A model generated the notes under the pieces. That model was not told the DNA's origin, did no database searches, and worked only from the letters and a program-made list of their open reading frames with translations. DNA of 64,000 nt from UBA7960 sp964624065 (GTDB lineage Bacteria; Bacteroidota; Bacteroidia; Bacteroidales; UBA7960). The translations under genes and the position numbers were made by a program. Every line of letters starts with the position of its first letter. Position 1 is the stretch's first letter. Below, piece by piece: positions 25,731 through 34,279 of the stretch. Where the stretch lies: positions 22,052 through 86,051 of the forward strand of contig CAZUWF010000005.1 of assembly GCA_964624065.1 (NCBI GenBank), read 5' to 3'.

Positions 25731-28325
25731 ATGAATACTAACAATTTTACCATAAAATCGCAAGAAGCGGTTCAGAAGGCCCAGGATTTGGCCGTAGCTG
25801 CTGGCAACCAAGTGGTGGAGCCCGCGCACCTGCTTAAGGGTATTTTCCTTGCCGACGAAAACGTTGCCCCTTTCTTGCTCAACAAAAACAATGTCAACAT
25901 CTCCGTTTTGCAAAGGTCTCTTGAAAGAGAGCTGCAAAGCTACCCGAAGGTTTCGGGTGGTAGCATTTACCTATCTTCGGCTTCTCAAAATATCTTGCAA
26001 GATGCATACACAATGCTTAAAGAATTTGGCGACCAGTACATTTCCATAGAGCATTTGCTTATGGCCCTGGTCAACGGCAAGGGATCGGTGGCTCAAATGC
26101 TAAAGGATGCTGGAGTTACAACCGCCAACCTCAAAAGTGCCATCAAAGAGCTTAGGAAGGGAAGTACAGTAAGCAGCCCCACCGCAGAGGATACCTACAA
26201 CTCGCTCAGCAAGTTTGCCAAAAACCTCAACCAACTTGCAATTTCGGGGAAGTTGGATCCTGTAATAGGCCGCGATGAGGAAATTAGGCGTATCTTGCAA
26301 ATCCTATCGCGTCGTACCAAAAACAACCCTATATTAATTGGCCAACCGGGTGTGGGAAAAACTGCCATAGCCGAGGGTCTTGCGCACCGGATCATCAATG
26401 GCGATATTCCCGAAAACCTCAAATCAAAGAAGATATTCTCGCTCGATATGGGTGCTCTTATTGCTGGTGCCAAGTACAAGGGAGAATTCGAGGAGCGCTT
26501 AAAAGCAGTAATCAAGGAAGTAATTGCCTCTGACGGTGAGATTGTCCTTTTCATTGACGAGATACATACCCTGGTGGGAGCAGGTGGCGGTGGCGAGGGG
26601 GCTATGGATGCCGCCAACATTCTAAAGCCAGCACTTGCCCGCGGCGAATTGCGCGCAGTGGGGGCCACTACCTTCAAGGAATATCAAAAGTATTTCGAGA
26701 AAGACAAGGCTCTCGAAAGGCGTTTTCAGGTGGTAATGGTTGACGAACCCAATCGCGATGATGCCGTAAGCATTTTGCGCGGAATAAAAGAAAGATACGA
26801 AAGCCATCACCGCGTAAGGATTAAGGACGAGGCCATAGTTGCAGCAGTTGACCTATCGCAACGATACATTTCCGACCGTTTTCTTCCCGACAAGGCCATT
26901 GACCTTGTGGACGAGGCTGCCTCCAAAATGAGGCTCGAAATGAATTCGGTGCCCGAGGAGCTCGACAGCCTCGAAAGGCTTATCCGCCAACTTGAGATTG
27001 AACGTGAAGCCATAAAACGCGAAAAGGATGACGTGAAGCTAAAGGCCATTGCCGAAAGGCTTGGAAACCTACAAGGCGAAAGGGACACGCTCAAAGCCAA
27101 GTGGCAAAATGAAAAGGATGTTGTGCAGAAGATACAAATGTTGAAGCAGAATATTGAGCAATTGAAATTTGATGCCGACAAGGCCGAAAGGCAAGGCGAC
27201 TTTGGCAAGGTGGCGGAAATTAGGTACGGACGGATGAAGGAAGCCGAAAACCAATTAGGGCAGATGAACCAAAAGCTCAAAGAAATGCAAGCCAACAGTG
27301 CCCTAATAAAAGAGGAAGTTACCGCCGAAGACATTGCCGATATAGTTTCGCGCTGGACCGGAATACCGGTAAGCAAAATGCTGCAAAGCGAACGCCATAA
27401 ACTTCTAAACCTCGAAGCGGAGCTACACAGGAGGGTTGTGGGTCAGCAAGAGGCAATTGTTGCTGTATCGGATGCCATCAGGCGAAGCCGGGCCGGATTG
27501 CAAGACCCAAATAGGCCGGTGGGGTCGTTTATTTTCTTGGGCACCACTGGTGTTGGAAAAACCGAACTGGCAAGGGCCCTTGCAGAGTTTTTGTTCAACG
27601 ATGAAAACTCAATGGTGCGCATCGATATGTCGGAGTACCAGGAGCGACACTCAGTTAGCCGTCTTGTGGGTGCGCCTCCAGGATACGTGGGTTATGACGA
27701 AGGCGGCCAGCTCACCGAGGCGGTGCGCCGCAAACCATACTCAGTGGTGCTGCTCGATGAAATTGAAAAGGCACACCCCGACGTGTTCAACGTTCTATTG
27801 CAAGTCCTCGAAGATGGACGGCTAACCGACAACAAAGGCCGTACCGCCGATTTCAAGAATGCAATCGTCATTATGACCTCAAACATTGGGTCCAGCATAA
27901 TACAGGAAAGATTGGAAGAATTATCCGACAAAAACGGAGAGGCATTATATGAAAGGATAAGAAAAGAAGTATTTCAACTGCTCAAGCTTACCATCAGGCC
28001 GGAGTTCATAAACAGGGTTGACGAAATAATAATGTTTAACCCGTTGACCAAATCAGAAATAGCGAGAATTGTTGAAATACAATTGGACAAGGTTAAGAAA
28101 ATTCTTTTGAATAACGAGGTGATTCTTGAAGTTTTGCCTGCAGCAATTGATTGGATTGGCAATGAAGGCTTCGATCCCCAATTTGGCGCCCGACCTATAA
28201 GGAGGGTTATTCAACGACACGTGCTTAACAATCTTTCAAAAGAAATTCTAGCCGGCAAAATCACCAAAGGGCAAACTATTATTCTCGGCGCTACCCAAGA
28301 TGGTCTGGTTTTTGGAGCCAAGTGA
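25731..28325 (+). CDS. clpB: ATP-dependent chaperone ClpB
   Basis: An 864-residue Hsp100 disaggregase that works with DnaK to rescue aggregated proteins. The order is: N-terminal Clp repeat domain (about 1-145), first AAA+ module with Walker A GQPGVGKT, middle coiled-coil propeller (about 410-520), second AAA+ module with Walker A GTTGVGKT, and a C-terminal domain with FGARPIRRVIQ. The start ATG 25731 (MNTNNFTIKS) is preferred to a TTG 15 nt upstream. No CIRCE element or obvious heat-shock promoter is visible. Confidence 0.96.
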   Translation: MNTNNFTIKSQEAVQKAQDLAVAAGNQVVEPAHLLKGIFLADENVAPFLLNKNNVNISVLQRSLERELQSYPKVSGGSIYLSSASQNILQDAYTMLKEFGDQYISIEHLLMALVNGKGSVAQMLKDAGVTTANLKSAIKELRKGSTVSSPTAEDTYNSLSKFAKNLNQLAISGKLDPVIGRDEEIRRILQILSRRTKNNPILIGQPGVGKTAIAEGLAHRIINGDIPENLKSKKIFSLDMGALIAGAKYKGEFEERLKAVIKEVIASDGEIVLFIDEIHTLVGAGGGGEGAMDAANILKPALARGELRAVGATTFKEYQKYFEKDKALERRFQVVMVDEPNRDDAVSILRGIKERYESHHRVRIKDEAIVAAVDLSQRYISDRFLPDKAIDLVDEAASKMRLEMNSVPEELDSLERLIRQLEIEREAIKREKDDVKLKAIAERLGNLQGERDTLKAKWQNEKDVVQKIQMLKQNIEQLKFDADKAERQGDFGKVAEIRYGRMKEAENQLGQMNQKLKEMQANSALIKEEVTAEDIADIVSRWTGIPVSKMLQSERHKLLNLEAELHRRVVGQQEAIVAVSDAIRRSRAGLQDPNRPVGSFIFLGTTGVGKTELARALAEFLFNDENSMVRIDMSEYQERHSVSRLVGAPPGYVGYDEGGQLTEAVRRKPYSVVLLDEIEKAHPDVFNVLLQVLEDGRLTDNKGRTADFKNAIVIMTSNIGSSIIQERLEELSDKNGEALYERIRKEVFQLLKLTIRPEFINRVDEIIMFNPLTKSEIARIVEIQLDKVKKILLNNEVILEVLPAAIDWIGNEGFDPQFGARPIRRVIQRHVLNNLSKEILAGKITKGQTIILGATQDGLVFGAK

Positions 28326-28629
28326 CCAAAGATACAACGCAGCGAAGGAGCGATTGGTCAAAATGAACGCTTAACAAAGGCTCTTAACTATTTAAAACCT
28401 GCTTATCAATTCTAATACCTGATTTTTTTAGAACGCGGATAAATCTTATTGGGCTTTTTTTTATGAAGTGTAAGGAATAGTGTTCAAGTTTTATTCGTGT
28501 TGTAAAACAACCGATAAATTTGAAAAACTTGCTAACCCAGCCACTTTTATTCACTTCAACCCCTCGACCCTGTTAACGATTTAGCTCCATAAACTTTGGT
28601 GCAAATTTTCTATTTTTGCAAAAAAAATA
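28326..28629. other. Intergenic region, clpB to permease gene
   Basis: No gene is supported. A 6-nt dyad (GACCAA near 28325 and TTGGTC near 28353) without a T-tract follows clpB. Only the -7 element at 28611-28619 is recognisable. Confidence 0.45.
28611..28619 (+). promoter_or_regulatory. -7 promoter element for the FtsX-type permease
   Basis: TATTTTTGC is a full match to TAnnTTTG. The expected start at about 28622-28624 would leave only 6-8 nt before the predicted TTG start codon. Confidence 0.45.
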
Positions 28630-29850
28630 TTGAACACTCCACTTTTCATAGCTCGCCGAATTAATTCTGCAAGACAAGGCAAGTCGTTTACCGGTTTGAT
28701 TAAGGCCATTTCGAGGTCGAGCATTGCTTTGGGATTGGCAGTTATGATAATTGCAATGGCAGTGGTAACCGGATTTCAAAAGGAGATATCCGACAAGGTT
28801 ATCGGTTTTGGATCTCATATTCAGGTTGTCAATTACGATTTCAATACCTCGTACGAACCGAGTCCGGTCGATTCCGAAAGTCTTTCGGTGGATGATATTT
28901 TGGCTGTTCCGGGCGTAAGGCACGTGCAGAAATTTGCCACCAAGCCAGGTATCATGAAAACCGATGATGAAAATCACGGAGTGGTCATGAAAGGTGTTTA
29001 CACCGATTTTGATTGGTCCTTTTTCAGTGACCGCCTGGTTGAAGGTGCCCTGCTGGAGCTATCGGACACGGTAAGGTCAAACCAGATCCTTGTATCGAAA
29101 TATATGGCCAACCTTTTGATGCTCAACGTGGGCGAGCGGGTTTTGGTTTATTTCATGCAAGAACCTATTGCCATAAGGGCTTTCATTATTTCTGGAATTT
29201 ACGAAACTGGACTTGAGGAGCTTGATAAGATTTTTGTTGTTGGTGATTTTAGGCACATTCAACGCATTAATGGTTGGGATGAAAGCGAGGTTGGTGGGTT
29301 TGAAGTTTTGGTTGATGACTTTAAGGATGTGGAAAAGGTTTCGAGCAGAATTCTTGAAGTTTTGCCGTTTCACCTCGATGCGCGAACCATTAGTGAAAGG
29401 TATCCACAGATTTTCGATTGGCTGGCAATGCTAGATATGAATGTTTACGTTATCTTGTTCTTGATGGCTTTGGTTGGCGGTATCAATATGGTTACTACCC
29501 TGCTTATTTCCGTACTCGAAAAAACCAATATGGTAGGTATCTTGAAGGCCGTTGGAGCCGATAATCCCCTTGTACGAAAAGTTTTCCTTTACAACGCCGC
29601 ATTTACTATTGCCAAAGGGCTTCTATTGGGGAACATTTTGGGGATAGCCATTTGCCTCCTGCAACATCATTTCGGAATAGTTAGCCTGCCCCAAGATTCA
29701 TATTATGTTTCCGTTGTGCCAATTAACCTGCAACTATTTCACGTACTTGCCGTCAATGCTGGCACTTTCATAATCTGCATGTTAATGCTTATTCTCCCAT
29801 CGGTAATTGTTTCAAGGATTTCTCCGGTTAAGGCCATAACATTCCGATAA
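28630..29850 (+). CDS. FtsX/LolC-type ABC transporter permease
   Basis: A 406-residue permease of the MacB/FtsX superfamily, closest in layout to LolC/LolE of lipoprotein release. It has one N-terminal membrane helix (about 28-52), a periplasmic domain (about 55-265), and three C-terminal helices (about 270-300, 317-345, 370-395). No ATPase gene is adjacent, so its LolD-like partner would be encoded elsewhere. The start is TTG at 28630. No in-frame ATG precedes the first helix, and the N-terminus MNTPLFIARRI matches the family. Lipoprotein trafficking is inferred, not shown. Confidence 0.85.
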   Translation: MNTPLFIARRINSARQGKSFTGLIKAISRSSIALGLAVMIIAMAVVTGFQKEISDKVIGFGSHIQVVNYDFNTSYEPSPVDSESLSVDDILAVPGVRHVQKFATKPGIMKTDDENHGVVMKGVYTDFDWSFFSDRLVEGALLELSDTVRSNQILVSKYMANLLMLNVGERVLVYFMQEPIAIRAFIISGIYETGLEELDKIFVVGDFRHIQRINGWDESEVGGFEVLVDDFKDVEKVSSRILEVLPFHLDARTISERYPQIFDWLAMLDMNVYVILFLMALVGGINMVTTLLISVLEKTNMVGILKAVGADNPLVRKVFLYNAAFTIAKGLLLGNILGIAICLLQHHFGIVSLPQDSYYVSVVPINLQLFHVLAVNAGTFIICMLMLILPSVIVSRISPVKAITFR

Positions 29851-30098
29851 CCGGTAATGGTTCTGGCGTACCTTTTTGAGCTTGAAAAAACCCTACAACT
29901 CAAAAATTTTCAACCCGATTTATCCATTTTCTACCACTTGCCCACTTGATCCAAAAATCATTGTATAAACAATTCATTCTTCGGGGCGGGAACCTTTAGG
30001 CATTTGCGGTGATCTTTTATACTCTACTGATAAATCAGGCAATTGCAAAGAAAGGGAGAAAACATTCTTACATTACCTGAAGTTTTTTAAGATTGAAT

Positions 30099-30710
30099 TT
30101 AGAATAGCAGGCCCGCGCTCAGGAGGAAGTTGTGTGGTCGGCGATCCAACTCGAAAGTTTGACTTCCCAGGGTAATCTGTTCTCCGTATCCGGTCAGGTT
30201 GCCTTGATATTTCAAATCGAGCACCAAATTGCCCAATTTCAGTCCACCTCCAACCTGATAGCCCAACGTAAGTTCCTTTAGCTTTTGACCAAAGTTGATG
30301 GAGAGATTAAGGTTTTCATCGTTTTTGATCAGGTAGGAGAATATTGGACCCACTCCAACCTTTAATGGGCCAAACCTAAGACCTAAGTTCAATGGAATAT
30401 CTATGTTCTTGAACTTGCTTTCAAAGTGTTCGGCAGATTGCATTTGAATCATCATATCCTGCGCAGTTTGTGAGTACAGAATTTCAATTTGGGCAAATCC
30501 ACTCCATAAACCAAAAAACACCAAGCCTCCAAAATGGAAACCGGTGTTGAGCTCGTCAAGGGCAGTTACTATTTGGCCCGCATTGCCCACAGAAATATTC
30601 TCGGGAAGTTTGGAAAAATTTAGACCTCCCTTTAAACCAAAGGAAAGTTGAGAGAACCCCATGGTGGAGGCAGCAAAGAAAATTGCAAAAACCAAGATTA
30701 TCCTTTTCAT
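30099..30710 (-). CDS. Outer-membrane beta-barrel protein, porin-like
   Basis: A 203-residue protein with signal peptide (about 1-20, ending MGFSQ) and an eight-strand-like beta-barrel pattern (PorT/OMP_b-brl family). It opens with LSFGLKGGLNFSKL (residues 22-35), and the last residue is Phe (SAGLLF), the usual barrel C-terminus for BAM recognition. The exact ligand or role cannot be told. It is divergent from the GNAT gene, with a near-consensus -7 (TATCTTCG reading minus) upstream. Confidence 0.8.
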   Translation of the reverse strand: MKRIILVFAIFFAASTMGFSQLSFGLKGGLNFSKLPENISVGNAGQIVTALDELNTGFHFGGLVFFGLWSGFAQIEILYSQTAQDMMIQMQSAEHFESKFKNIDIPLNLGLRFGPLKVGVGPIFSYLIKNDENLNLSINFGQKLKELTLGYQVGGGLKLGNLVLDLKYQGNLTGYGEQITLGSQTFELDRRPHNFLLSAGLLF

Positions 30711-30837
30711 GACTATTTTTTTTTGTGAATTTTTTTATCGAAGATAAAGTTAATTAACAATTTGCGGGCTTCTCTTTTTTTTCGACAAAAAGTCAATTTT
30801 TTCTCGTAAACTTGCACCCTGCAAACAAATAGGTAAA

Positions 30838-31350
30838 ATGTTGAAAGGAAGTAATATTTTGCTACGGCAAATGGAGTTATCAGACGTGGAGCACCTTTAC
30901 GAATGGGAGAACAACCCTGAAAACTGGATCCACGGCAATTCACTAAATCCCTATTCGAGGTTTTTTCTCGAGCAATATGTTTTGTCATCCCAGAATGATA
31001 TTCTGCTGGACAAGCAACTGAGGATGGTAATTCAGGAAAACTCCGGCGAGCCATGTGGCGCCATCGACCTTTTCGATTTTGACCAGCACAACCGAAAGGC
31101 TGCAGTGGGGATATTGATAAAAAGAGAAAAACAGGGTAGGGGGTACGCCCACGAAGCCTTGGAATTGTTGGCAAATTATAGCAAGAAAACTCTTAACCTT
31201 AACCAACTTTATTGCACTATTGAAGTTAGCAACGAAAGGAGTCTGAACCTTTTCCAAAAGGCTGGCTTCATAGTAACGGGTGTTTTGAAACAATGGAAAT
31301 GGTTTGATGGAAAGTGGAACGATGAAAATATTTTGCAAAAGTTGCTGTGA
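30838..31350 (+). CDS. GNAT N-acetyltransferase, RimJ/RimL type
   Basis: A 170-residue acetyltransferase of the COG1670 (RimJ/RimL) branch. It starts with the family pattern LRQMELSDVEHLYEWENNPE (residues 10-29). The acetyl-CoA binding loop is KREKQGRGYAHEAL (about 98-111, the R-x-x-G-x-G/A core), and the NxRSLNLFQKAGF motif is near 137-149. Substrate is unknown. A near-consensus promoter (TAAACTTGC, 30807-30815) precedes it. Confidence 0.85.
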   Translation: MLKGSNILLRQMELSDVEHLYEWENNPENWIHGNSLNPYSRFFLEQYVLSSQNDILLDKQLRMVIQENSGEPCGAIDLFDFDQHNRKAAVGILIKREKQGRGYAHEALELLANYSKKTLNLNQLYCTIEVSNERSLNLFQKAGFIVTGVLKQWKWFDGKWNDENILQKLL

Positions 31351-31416
31351 GCAACATTATTTTAAGTTAATGAATAAATTGCAATTGACCACAAATAAAA
31401 CAATAGTAATACAGTA

Positions 31417-32469
31417 ATGGCAGAAACAAAAAGAAAGCTAATATTTAAAATAATTGCAATTTTAGTTTTGGTCTTTTTTACCTGCGCCTTGACAATCGGA
31501 TACCTCGCTTATTCAATTGTTCTAAAACCTAACGTAAACGCTCCATTGGGACACCTCCACCTTTACATTCCCACGGGTAGCAATTTCGACCATTTGGTGG
31601 ATATTTTAAGAGAAGACGATGTGCTTAAAAGCGAAAAGACTTTTCTTTGGCTTGCCAAGAAAAAGAAGTTCACAGCAAGGATCAAATCCGGAAGATACAA
31701 GATTAGCTCGAGTATGGGCAACAACGAGCTTATCAACCATTTGCGCTCTGGAAATCAAGATCCAGTTCACCTCACCTTTAATAATATCAGGATCAAGGAG
31801 CAACTCGCCGGTATTGTTTCACAGCAATTGGAAATGGACTCGCTGCAGGTGCTTTCGGTGTTCAACAATACTGATTTGCTTGAACAGAATGGCCTGAATC
31901 AGCAGAATGCATTGTTGGTATTCATCCCTAACACCTATCAAGTTTTTTGGAATATCTCGCCCGAGGACCTCTTTAGTAGGATGGTTCGAGAGTACCACGC
32001 TTTTTGGAACGAAGCCCGAAGGGAGAAGGCCCAAAGTATGGGAATGTCACCCAATGAAGTAGCGACGCTTGCCAGCATAGTGCGGGCCGAAACTAAAAGG
32101 AGAGACGAGATGCCTATCATTGCCGGGGTTTACATTAACCGTCTCAAACGAAATATGTTACTTCAGGCTGACCCAACCCTGGTTTTTGCGCTCGGCGATT
32201 TCACCATTTCAAGAGTTTTGAACAGGCACAAGGCAATAGATTCTCCTTACAATACTTACAAGTACACTGGACTGCCTCCGGGGCCAATTGCATTACCCGA
32301 GCCTTACGTGGTGGACGCCGTATTGAACTACCAATCGCACGATTACTTGTTTTTCTGCGCCAAGGACGATTTTAGTGGCTACCACGCATTTGCAAAAACC
32401 TACAGCGAGCACCTGCAAAACGCACGTAAATACCAGCGGAGACTTAATGAGCTGGGAATAAAGAAGTAA
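31417..32469 (+). CDS. mltG: Endolytic transglycosylase MltG (YceG)
   Basis: A 350-residue inner-membrane lytic transglycosylase thought to cut nascent glycan strands and set their length. One N-terminal membrane helix (about 11-31) is followed by a LysM-like subdomain and the YceG catalytic domain (about 190-350). It carries YINRLKRNMLLQADPTLVF, YNTY and GLPPGPIA. The active-site segment reads ASIVRAETKRRDE, where many homologues have EKET, so the first of two acidic positions is Arg here. Length and the rest of the domain are normal, so I expect it to be functional. Confidence 0.93.
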   Translation: MAETKRKLIFKIIAILVLVFFTCALTIGYLAYSIVLKPNVNAPLGHLHLYIPTGSNFDHLVDILREDDVLKSEKTFLWLAKKKKFTARIKSGRYKISSSMGNNELINHLRSGNQDPVHLTFNNIRIKEQLAGIVSQQLEMDSLQVLSVFNNTDLLEQNGLNQQNALLVFIPNTYQVFWNISPEDLFSRMVREYHAFWNEARREKAQSMGMSPNEVATLASIVRAETKRRDEMPIIAGVYINRLKRNMLLQADPTLVFALGDFTISRVLNRHKAIDSPYNTYKYTGLPPGPIALPEPYVVDAVLNYQSHDYLFFCAKDDFSGYHAFAKTYSEHLQNARKYQRRLNELGIKK

Positions 32470-32742
32470 TTTTTGATTATGGGTCCCTTGGAGAATTAGA
32501 CGGTGTTTGGTTTTAGGAATTTGATAAAGGCGAGACAAATTGGATAATTAACACCTTAGGGTGAAAGATGAATGGGGTTTTTACCTCCTGCAGGGGCAAC
32601 TCGTTTTAACCGAGGGCAGCATAGGCGCAATATTTGGCGCGTTATCGATTCAGGTACAGGAGCATAAAAAAACAAACCAGCCTTATGTGGCAAGATTTAT
32701 CATTGAAATCGTTTTATTACATTATAATATTGGCTGAAAAAT

Positions 32743-34149
32743 ATGACAAAAATTAAATTCGGAACAGACGGGTGGCGAGCCGTAATCGCAAAGGAATTCA
32801 CAACAGACAACGTTGCCCGCGTGGCTTTGGCAACTGCAAGTTGGGCTTTGGTCCAAAAAAAGAATCCTACTGTAATGGTTGGGCACGATTGCAGGTTTGG
32901 AGGTGAACTGTTTGTGGAAGTGGTTGCCAAGGTTTTGGCCTCAAATGGCGTAAAGGTCATAATGCACAATGGGTTTGTTTCAACCCCAATGATCTCCTTG
33001 GGAGTGAGGCGCTACGATTGCCTGCTGGGGGTTGTGATAACTGCCAGCCACAATCCTCCTGAATACAATGGCTACAAACTCAAAGGAAGTTATGGTGGTC
33101 CCTTGATGGAAGACAAAATCCATGAGGTGGAGTCGTTGATTCCGCCAATAAACAACGTTGACATTGACCAAATTAACCTTAACCAGCTGATTGAAAGCGG
33201 ACTGGTTCAATACGTTGATTTGGAAACTATGTACTGTGATTACCTCGAGCAAAAATTCGACCTCGAGGCAATTCGCTCATCAAAGTGGAACTTTGCCTTC
33301 GACGCAATGTACGGTTCGGGTCAAAATGTTATGAAAAGGTTGTTTCCTGATATTATGCTTGTAAACTGCGAACGTAAGCCACTGTTTGATGGGATTCCTC
33401 CTGAGCCCCTGATGCGCAACCTGCATAAGTTTTCGAACCTCATAAAATCCTCTGGCATAATTGACTGTGGCCTTGCGGTTGATGGTGATGCCGACCGCAC
33501 TGCACTTTTCGACGACAAGGGAAATTACATTGACTCGCACCACGTAATATTGCTTTTGATACATTACTTGCACAAATACAAGGGGTTATCCGCCAAGGTT
33601 GCCACAGGTTTCTCCTCAACTGTCAAGATAAAAACCCTTTGCGAGTTATACGGTTTACCGCTCGATATAGTTAAAATTGGATTCAAGCACATTGCCGGAT
33701 TAATGCTCGAAGAGGGTATTTTGGTTGGTGGCGAGGAGTCGGGTGGAATAACCGTCACCGGCCACATTCCAGAACGCGATGGCATATTTAACGGCTTGGT
33801 TATTTGGGAAGCAATAGTAAAAACGGGCAAATCCTTGCGCGATTTCATTAATGAAGTTTACTCCCTAACCGGAAGCTTTGCATTTGAAAGGTCTGACTTG
33901 AAGTTAAGCCAGGATGACAAGGTCCGCATAGTGAACATGTGTCAAAATGGCCATTACAAAGAATTTGGTAAATGGAAGGTGGAAAGGGTTGAAACTCTCG
34001 ATGGATTCAAATACTACTTTGGCGACAGCCAATGGTTTATGATTAGACCTAGCGGCACCGAACCAGTGCTGCGCACCTATGCTGAGGGAAAGGATCAAGC
34101 CGAAGCCATTCAAATCTTGCAGGATGGCTACGATACAATGATGAGGTAA
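32743..34149 (+). CDS. Phosphohexomutase (phosphoglucosamine/phosphomannomutase family)
   Basis: A 468-residue alpha-D-phosphohexomutase, shorter than the enzyme at 23729-25465. It starts KFGTDGWRAVIA (residues 5-16). The phosphoserine loop TASHNPPEYNGYK has Ser102, the metal loop is DGDADRTALFD (about 248-258), the sugar loop GGEESGGITV, and the phosphate-binding end RPSGTEPVLRTYAEG. GlmM, phosphomannomutase and phosphoglucomutase activities cannot be told apart reliably here. The short form with EESGG is compatible with PGM/PMM. It lies just before pullulanase and may feed glycogen or maltodextrin sugar phosphate. Confidence 0.92.
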   Translation: MTKIKFGTDGWRAVIAKEFTTDNVARVALATASWALVQKKNPTVMVGHDCRFGGELFVEVVAKVLASNGVKVIMHNGFVSTPMISLGVRRYDCLLGVVITASHNPPEYNGYKLKGSYGGPLMEDKIHEVESLIPPINNVDIDQINLNQLIESGLVQYVDLETMYCDYLEQKFDLEAIRSSKWNFAFDAMYGSGQNVMKRLFPDIMLVNCERKPLFDGIPPEPLMRNLHKFSNLIKSSGIIDCGLAVDGDADRTALFDDKGNYIDSHHVILLLIHYLHKYKGLSAKVATGFSSTVKIKTLCELYGLPLDIVKIGFKHIAGLMLEEGILVGGEESGGITVTGHIPERDGIFNGLVIWEAIVKTGKSLRDFINEVYSLTGSFAFERSDLKLSQDDKVRIVNMCQNGHYKEFGKWKVERVETLDGFKYYFGDSQWFMIRPSGTEPVLRTYAEGKDQAEAIQILQDGYDTMMR

Positions 34150-34178
34150 TGGAAAATGAAATAATGGCAATTCTTCGT

Positions 34179-34187
34179 TATATTTGC
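34179..34187 (+). promoter_or_regulatory. -7 promoter element for pullulanase
   Basis: TATATTTGC is a full match to TAnnTTTG, with the start of transcription near 34191 and a leader of about 88 nt. Confidence 0.5.
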
Positions 34188-34279
34188 CACCGTTTTTCAT
34201 TAAGTTTCTCTTAACAAAACAATGATATGGACCAATAAAATAACTTTTTCAATTTTCCACGAAAACAAACAAACAATAT

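Noticed and set aside
28325..28353. GACCAA/TTGGTC dyad after clpB as terminator
   Set aside because: The stem is only six nt with a loop over 15 nt and no T-tract follows.
30713..31174. 153-codon minus-strand frame over the GNAT gene
   Set aside because: It covers the GNAT gene on the other strand, which has clear family motifs, and its own protein is proline- and arginine-rich without recognisable features.
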